The position numbers and the translations under genes are program-made. The notes below the pieces were generated by a model, which had not been told where the DNA came from, made no database searches, and worked only from the letters and a program-made list of their open reading frames with translations. Shown piece after piece: positions 57,801-64,000 of a DNA stretch of 64,000 nucleotides. The DNA comes from Chaunax sp. Z400 (taxonomy: Eukaryota > Chordata > Actinopteri > Lophiiformes > Chaunacidae): positions 21,792,810-21,856,809 of the forward strand of contig CM075187.1 in the NCBI GenBank assembly GCA_037577475.1. The letters run 5' to 3'. Each line of letters starts with the position of its first letter. Position 1 is the first letter of the stretch.

Positions 57801-58844
57801 GTGGCTAAGTCTTTCCTGGCCCCGGCGAAAAAGAAAAAAAAAGAAAAAGAAAAAAAAACAGCTGCAGCCGGGCGCCATCAGGAAAACACGACAGCTATTT
57901 TAACTTTCACTTTGTAACTGAATATCCGGGTAGGAATACAGTCACCAGTCATTGAGTTAGTTGGGCACATGGATTAAAATGTGTATTCCCGTATTTATAA
58001 TTTTTGAAATGTACTCACAAAAAAATTTATTAATAGCAGATGTCAATGGACTAAAATATTTATGACGCCGATTATCAGGCAGGCAGCCATTATGAATCAG
58101 ATGATTGCTGCTAATGGTGTGGCCTACATTGCAAGCCAACTATTTGTGGCCTCATGAAGGAAACTGGGAATGTGTTGTATTTGTGTCTTGGCTCAAATGT
58201 TTTCCTGCCAAACGAAGGAAGCCATTAAGGGAAAAGGGAGGAATATGGTTTAAATTCCATTGTCAGTCAAGACTGAATATTTGGTATATATATATATGAA
58301 GCTTTCCTCCACTACGTCTCAGAAGGAAGTATTGCATTTTCTAATACACTACATTTATTTGCTAACTGTTGCTACTTTGCAGATGAATATTTAGCCAAAA
58401 CATAGTTTTCTTCACCTTAAACCAATGGGTCCTTCCATGGAGCTCATCAGAAGTCTGTCAATTATCATCAAACATGACTCTTCACCTCACCACTTCCTCC
58501 ACCAATGGTAAAACTCCATAAGGGATATTCCTGTTCACACTGTGCCAACACCACCCACCTACCCACCCACACAAAATAATGATTTCACAATGGGTTCTAA
58601 TCAGCAATGACATGAAAGACTTTATTCAATTTTTCTGTTGTGAACTATGTAAAATAAGTGAATCAAATCTCTATTTAAACCCCTTAATCTCCTCTGATTT
58701 TAACGATTTCTTTAAATGAAATGCAACATTTAAAGAAAAACAGGTTTGTTTTACATTTGAAAGCTAAAGGTTTAACGAAGCATTGAAGACTTTGTTGGAA
58801 TCTGTCATACAGCAGATGTCAGTCATCCACTAATTACAGGGTTA
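57801..58844. other. Non-coding, nothing recognised
   Basis: An A-rich run at 57827-57858 adjoins a GCAGCCGGGCGCC string. Nothing else was identified. Confidence 0.45.
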
Positions 58845-59045
58845 GTGGTTCAGTTCCCAGATCCTCCTGTCCAAAAGAGGAGAAGAGGTGTCCTTGGGCA
58901 AAACACTGAACACTGAATAACTGCCCAAATTACAAGATAGATGGTGCCATCGGTGTGTAATAGTTTCTGTGCATGAGTGAGTGAATGAGAGGCAAAGCTG
59001 CAAAGCCCTTTGGATAAGAGCACTTCATAAATGTGAATCTATAAT
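58845..59045 (+). repeat. tRNA-derived SINE fragment
   Basis: GTTAGTGGTTCAGTTCCC (B-box-like), AGGTGTCCTTGGGCAAAACA, CTGAACACTGAATAACTGCC, GGTGCCATCGGTGTGTAATA and AAGCCCTTTGGATAAGAGCA then CTTCATAAATG follow in the order of a common fish SINE. The first A-box half is missing. Confidence 0.7.
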
Positions 59046-59772
59046 TACTCATTTCCTTTCACATTGAAATACGATGCAAAGTTCACTTGAGTTTGTTTTA
59101 TACACATTCAGTCATTTGAGGGTTTTTACCTTTTGCAGGATGTCATGCTTTCATCCTGTTATTCACTCTTGATGATGATTTTCATCCTTATATTAGTAGT
59201 GTAGGTGGATACTGTAACCAGCGTAGCATTAACTGAAGTGTATAGCTTTAATTATAATGTTTAAATCTGACTAACACTGAAAAGAAATGTGATGAACCAG
59301 TTTGAAAAGGAATGGGAGCATATTAAATATCATTTAAGCATTAATGCTCTTAGAGTAGGTTTAGTTCCATCATGCAACCTTTTATTTTTTTCTCGATTTA
59401 GAGTAAGGGGATTTAAATCTACTATATTAATATCTATCCAGTCTCTCGCCTCTTTTGTCCATCCAGCATTAGTACTGTTAGTAAAATCTTAATGCTGGAG
59501 AGAGACTCCACATTGTCCTTCCACAGTCTCATTAGTAGAGTGTTCAGTTTTTGACAGATGAAAATAAACGACAACACAATTTGTCTTTGCAGTTTCTCTT
59601 GGAGATGGAGCAGCAATAATTTAGAAAGCACAAAAAAAAGTGGCAACATCATAAAACATGTAAGCTGTGAAGGCGACATCTGTAAAGCATAAACGCAAAA
59701 GTGTCCCACAAGGAGCACTGAGGCACAAGAATGAGAAAGAACACAAAATACTATACTCATACTATTGTGGTA

Positions 59773-60113
59773 CTCACACCTCTCATGCGTGCTCAATCAT
59801 ATTCTCCTGCTATCAGGGTCTGGAGCCGTTAATTGAGTTGTCAGCTGTATCAGCGACACACCGTCATTGTCAGCCAATCATCTTGCTGCTGTCTTTTTCA
59901 AAATGACTCTCTCCCCTCCTCTGGTTGTTTCATGCTGCTGTTTTGCACACCCTCCACCTCCTCATCACCTCCCAGTCTTCAAAGATTCACCAACTTCATC
60001 ATTCATCATTCGTAAGTCTAAGCGGCAAAGACTTTCTGACAGACTTGTTATCACCTATCATTGATGTAATAAACATTATTTACTTCAACCACTATAGTCC
60101 CGCCTGATTGAAA
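59773..60113 (+). repeat. Dispersed repeat family, copy 2 (short form)
   Basis: It starts TCACACCTCT and ends near CTTCAACCACTATAG after TGATGTAATAAACATT. The core GTCAGCCAATCATCTTGCTG and TTTCATGCTGCTGTTTTGCA is nearly identical to copy 1 at 33211-33697. Two internal blocks present in copy 1 are missing. Confidence 0.8.
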
Positions 60114-62200
60114 TGGTTTTGGCTGCAGGGATTTGTTCCACCAGTCAAGTCCTTCACACCAAACAGAAAGACATTATGGAGCTGGCTTTGCGCACCGAGG
60201 CATCATCATCTTGATAAAAGACAGATGAACTGTTGCTTCTATGTAGAAAGCATAAATATAAATCCTCGAGTATAAGATTTTCCCTTCATTTGAACTAAGG
60301 GGCATAGAACAGAAAAGTAGCCGAAACTACACAAAAGTGATGGACAAGTTTGTTCATATGCTTTCAGCCAACAATACCAACCAAAGATCCTTCATATTAA
60401 CGCTCCAATTTCAAAACTTTGAAGCCATCCGAGACCATCCAACTACATCTATAGATCCACTCACTTTTCATTAAGTCTGTTGTCTTAAAATGAACAATAA
60501 ACAAAAGCGTCACTTTCTGGAGCTACAGTAATGTTAAGTATAGCAAGCACAATCCCATCAGAGGAGGAAGACACAAACTGAATGTATGAATGAATGACTG
60601 AATATTATTTTAATATGTAAGCCTGTACCTCAAATGAGTTAAACACTTGATCATATAATTAATCATGTGATAAAACTTATAACTACTAAAAAACTAAAAA
60701 TAACTTTAATTTGCTATTTTGTGTCTTTTATTTTTGAGCTTTTGAGCGTTTCTGAGTTTGACATCATTGTACAGTGAATGACTTTGGATTTTAACTGTTG
60801 GTCAGGCAAATAAAAAGCTATTTAAAGATGCCGCATCTAAGAAGTTGTGAAGTTACATTTGATGATACTACAGGTTTTATATTTCATTATGTCTGTTCAT
60901 TAATTAACTTGTTGTGATTAGCAGACAACGGTCACCATAAACAAGGCCTGGACCAGACAGCTGGACCACAATTGACTCTTTGAAGTCACTCTGATTGGTG
61001 GAACTCCCTGCAGACTCTGGTGACATACATACTCCAAATGCCACAGTGAGGACGACGGGGAGAGAACAGACATCGTGATGAAAAGTGGCATTAGTCTGCA
61101 CTTCAGGAACAATCAACAGGAAACATGCATGTGCCTTTGGATACTTCTCAGAACACATCACACCAGCTGTCTATCTTATCGATGTATGGCACTAACCCTT
61201 GCAAATATTTGTTTCATCTTGGATGAAAGAGAATCCATTCTGTCCACTCATGCAAAGGTTGTTTTAAACAGTCTGTCAATGAAGTGAACAGAAAATCAAA
61301 GTCAAAGAATAAGAAAATGAATGTTGTACAATGAGAAGGATGATGCGAATATTCCTTTACTGCAAATACTATGTTAGGCAGCGGATTCTCAAGCTGTGCC
61401 GGAGTGTCACTGAATGCACCAAGGGGTGAGTGTCTTCAGCTGAGTTACAGCACAACAATAACTTTGAGATGAAGTTGGACATCTCCACTCTGAGTGAGCT
61501 CGACTCCACTGACACCAGTGGCTGTCTGGGGTGAAGGAAAACAATCTAAAACTCTCCACAGGTATAATAAAGAATGCATGTATATGAGGATTTATGTTTG
61601 CCTTCTGTTTTTCCATTGTTTAAAGAAAAATGTGGAAGAATATAATATATATAATATTTTAAGGAACAAAGTCATAATGTCAAATATTAACCATCATTTT
61701 AAATATATATGTTTTTAATTACAAAAAATAATATCAGCCTAAAGTAATCATGATATAAAAATAACCCTTTTCCACAAATAGTATGGTAATATGGTATAAA
61801 ACATTGTTCTAGAAAATTAGTACTGCAGTAAAACAACTTTTAATTGTAACATATACTGTATATATATCTATTCCATATAGAAATACTATGACTATAAATG
61901 TAAAACTATTATCTTTGGGATTTTAACTTTTTTGCACACAATACCTTATAATATCATGAATGTAATATCGAATCAGTTCTCAATATTCTTCATCCTTACT
62001 TCATTCCTACAACATTTGTCAAATTATCATTTTTTGTTTATTCGTCTGCATTATCATTGCATTAAATGTAATGTGACAATTGACGAGGCTATTTTTAACA
62101 TTTACCTGTCCAAGTAACTGATATACGGTCCTTTTAAGTGGAAAATGTTAGCTGCGGATTTGTCAGCAAATCAGTGAAGGTTCAAAGATGAAGAGGAGGT
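60114..62200. other. Non-coding, nothing recognised
   Basis: AT-rich with short ORFs only; 61640-61870 is especially AT-rich with ATATAT words. Confidence 0.5.
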
Positions 62201-62224
62201 TCAGAACAAGGAGAGACAAGTTCC

Positions 62225-62320
62225 TCCTGCCAATGAGACACTATAAACACAGAGCAGCAGCACAGCTCTGTCCACAGCCTGTCAACAAAGAGAAATCTCA
62301 CTCCGGATGGCAGAAAGGTA
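62225..62320 (+). promoter_or_regulatory. Candidate TATA promoter with short ATG exon
   Basis: CCAAT (62230-62234) and TATAAA (62242-62247) precede an ATG at 62307 in the context CCGGATGG. After three codons (Met-Ala-Glu) a donor-like AAAG/GTAGAA follows. CCAAT lies unusually close to TATA and no second exon was recognised, so this is weak. Confidence 0.18.
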
Positions 62321-64000
62321 GAAAGCTGTAATTTCTTGTGTTACCAAACAGATGTAGACGGTCAGAGCAGCTAGGGGATATTTTGCCGTGGGTGAGGCGT
62401 TTTGAGAGGTGCAGCAGGTGCCGGGAGGCACAACAGCAGAAGTTATGTGAAATATGTAAACAACTGGCAGGCTGACTTAGCAGAGTCATGTTGGTCTCTG
62501 CCTCTGCAGCCTCTGAGGCCAAAAACTACACTTTAGACTAAGAGAGAAAAAATCAATAGAAGACCATCATCTCCACCGCAAAGACAATATAAATACCCTG
62601 AACTCATATCAAACTATTTTGTATGCAGAGGATACAAAACACTTAAAAACTCCCACATAAATTTAAAAAAAATGCACATACTAAAAGGAATGGCCAATAA
62701 AGGAGAAAAGCAGTGAAGGGATCAAAAGTTCAGTGTAGCTACCACGCACCAGTGTGGTATAAAAACTCTGCACACACGACTCAATGCATGTATCTTCAAG
62801 TTTCAGGTTTCTAACTTTCACACTGTCAGACTGACTTGACTCATTTCAGATACTGAGGAACAATCAGGAAGTTTAATATGTTGGTGACTGAAGAGTTTGA
62901 GAAGTTTTTTTGTTTGTTTGTTTGTTTGTATAATATTTTTCTTTTGGGGGGGGGGGTTTATACTACAAGCATCACCCCCAAATACTTCTACTAACATTTA
63001 GTGTGGAGGACTTGTATTAGATTGATTTTCCTGACTTTTCGGACCCCAAAAAAACAACGGTATGGTTATTTACAGCTTAAAAATTGTTTTAAGCTTACTT
63101 GACAACCAGCTCCTTCTGTTCTTGTGATAATGTCTCTTATAGGAACAACAAGTGAAAGAAGTGTGAGGCCATTACACTGCTGCAAAACCTCTTAGGAGCA
63201 GGGTGTGGATGGTTGGGCCAACAAAACAAACATGTGACTTTGACACCATTGGTCGCCGTTTGCTTCCCTTTTCCAATGAACAGTGAGTTATTCCTTTAAC
63301 TTTAACTTTTTTTTTTTTTACTTTAGCCAAGAAGTTTTGTCCCTAAATGTCCCCAAACCCAAAATGGAGTTGGCAGATCAGACGAACAATCTTTGTTTCT
63401 AGTTACTTTGAAAGATTTCTGCTATATTCTGTATATTTTTATATGGATGATAGATGATTTTTACTTTTAAAATGATACCTTTCTACATTCCTTTAAATTG
63501 AAAATATAATTTTTGCATTCACAGCTATGGAATGAAGCATAGTAATGGAAATCTCATGACATTCTACCAAAAATGGACAGTAATGTTTGAGCTAATGTTG
63601 TCTAACAGGAATATATTTGATGTATTTTCTGTTGTGTACACTTAAATGGGACCACTGCACTGATCAGGCTCATTACCAGCTGCTTTCTTTAATAAACTAA
63701 GTCATAAAATCATATAAAATGCGTCACTTGTGTGCAATGAGGAGACCTGAAGTGTTTTGAAACAGGTTCATTTTCTGTGTTTTTCTCAGCAGGTGAAAAT
63801 GTTTCACAGCATCAATACATTAACAGTCCGGTCACAGAGGAGCTGCAGAGATCATGTCAAACTGCACTGTCGGAGATTAAAGATAATGTAACGTGTTTCA
63901 CGTAGGAGAGCTGATGCAAAGTCTGCATCCAAAACATCTGTTCAGCCCATCGTGCATTCCTGTGGTTGGACCTGGGCAGATTCCAGTCACAGCTCTCTGA
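62321..64000. other. Non-coding, simple repeats only
   Basis: A (TTTG)n run at 62908-62929, an 11-base G run at 62946-62956 and a T run near 63309-63320. No exon, RNA gene or mobile element was recognised. Confidence 0.5.

Noticed and set aside
59434..59796. A 120-codon minus-strand frame rich in hydrophobic residues.
   Set aside because: No signal peptide plus mature domain pattern, and it runs into the dispersed repeat; no VWC cysteine follows, so it is not the missing fras1 start exon.
60904..61161. A minus-strand frame with a protein-like composition.
   Set aside because: No recognised motif, no supporting splice sites and overlapping frames of similar length.

Overview
This window looks like ray-finned fish nuclear DNA, most likely a percomorph teleost. 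It is AT-rich, has widely spaced exons with GT-AG introns, many (CA/GT)n microsatellites, tRNA-derived SINE fragments of a teleost type, and decayed LINE 3' ends. There is no bacterial-style gene packing, no CRISPR array and no recognisable tRNA or rRNA gene.

The one gene I can support is on the minus strand: an internal part of fras1, which encodes Fraser extracellular matrix complex subunit 1. Eleven exons lie between 37539 and 9702, in transcript order A (37539-37432), B (32538-32446), C (30822-30663), D (28700-28567), E (27893-27810), F (27686-27585), G (25748-25557), H (22208-22119), I (20049-19902), J (12166-12023) and K (9848-9702). All eleven have AG acceptors and GT donors, and the splice phases join into one open frame of 1402 coding bases. 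The product is six cysteine-rich von Willebrand factor type C (VWC) modules followed by the first two furin-like repeats, in the order known for FRAS1. The start codon and signal peptide exon were not found and may lie beyond 64000. The remaining furin repeats, CSPG repeats, Calx-beta domains and transmembrane tail would lie below coordinate 1.

Layout: 1-9701 is intron downstream of exon K, with a repeat ending in a CAGA tract, three SINE fragments and a TATA-type promoter-like site on the plus strand. 9702-37539 holds the fras1 exons, with introns from 123 bp to 7.7 kb. Those introns contain a LINE tail (22.6-23.1 kb), a promoter-like CpG-rich block (20.3-20.7 kb), a second GC-rich block with CCAAT boxes (24.6-25.5 kb), four alternating dinucleotide tracts around exons E and F, and a perfect 26-bp hairpin (31.8 kb). 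37540-64000 has no confirmed exon. It is probably the large 5' intron of fras1 and/or intergenic DNA, with an RT-bearing LINE fragment (48 kb), a 110-bp (GT)n array (49.3 kb), several SINE/MITE fragments and a second copy of a dispersed repeat also present at 33.2 kb.

FRAS1 is known to be a large secreted or membrane-anchored protein of embryonic basement membranes that acts with FREM1 and FREM2 in epithelial-mesenchymal adhesion. The exons here encode its N-terminal extracellular part. I found no convincing evidence of a previously undescribed system. The best leads are the intronic promoter-like blocks, the hairpin, the UG-repeat mini-intron and the Z-DNA-prone tract.
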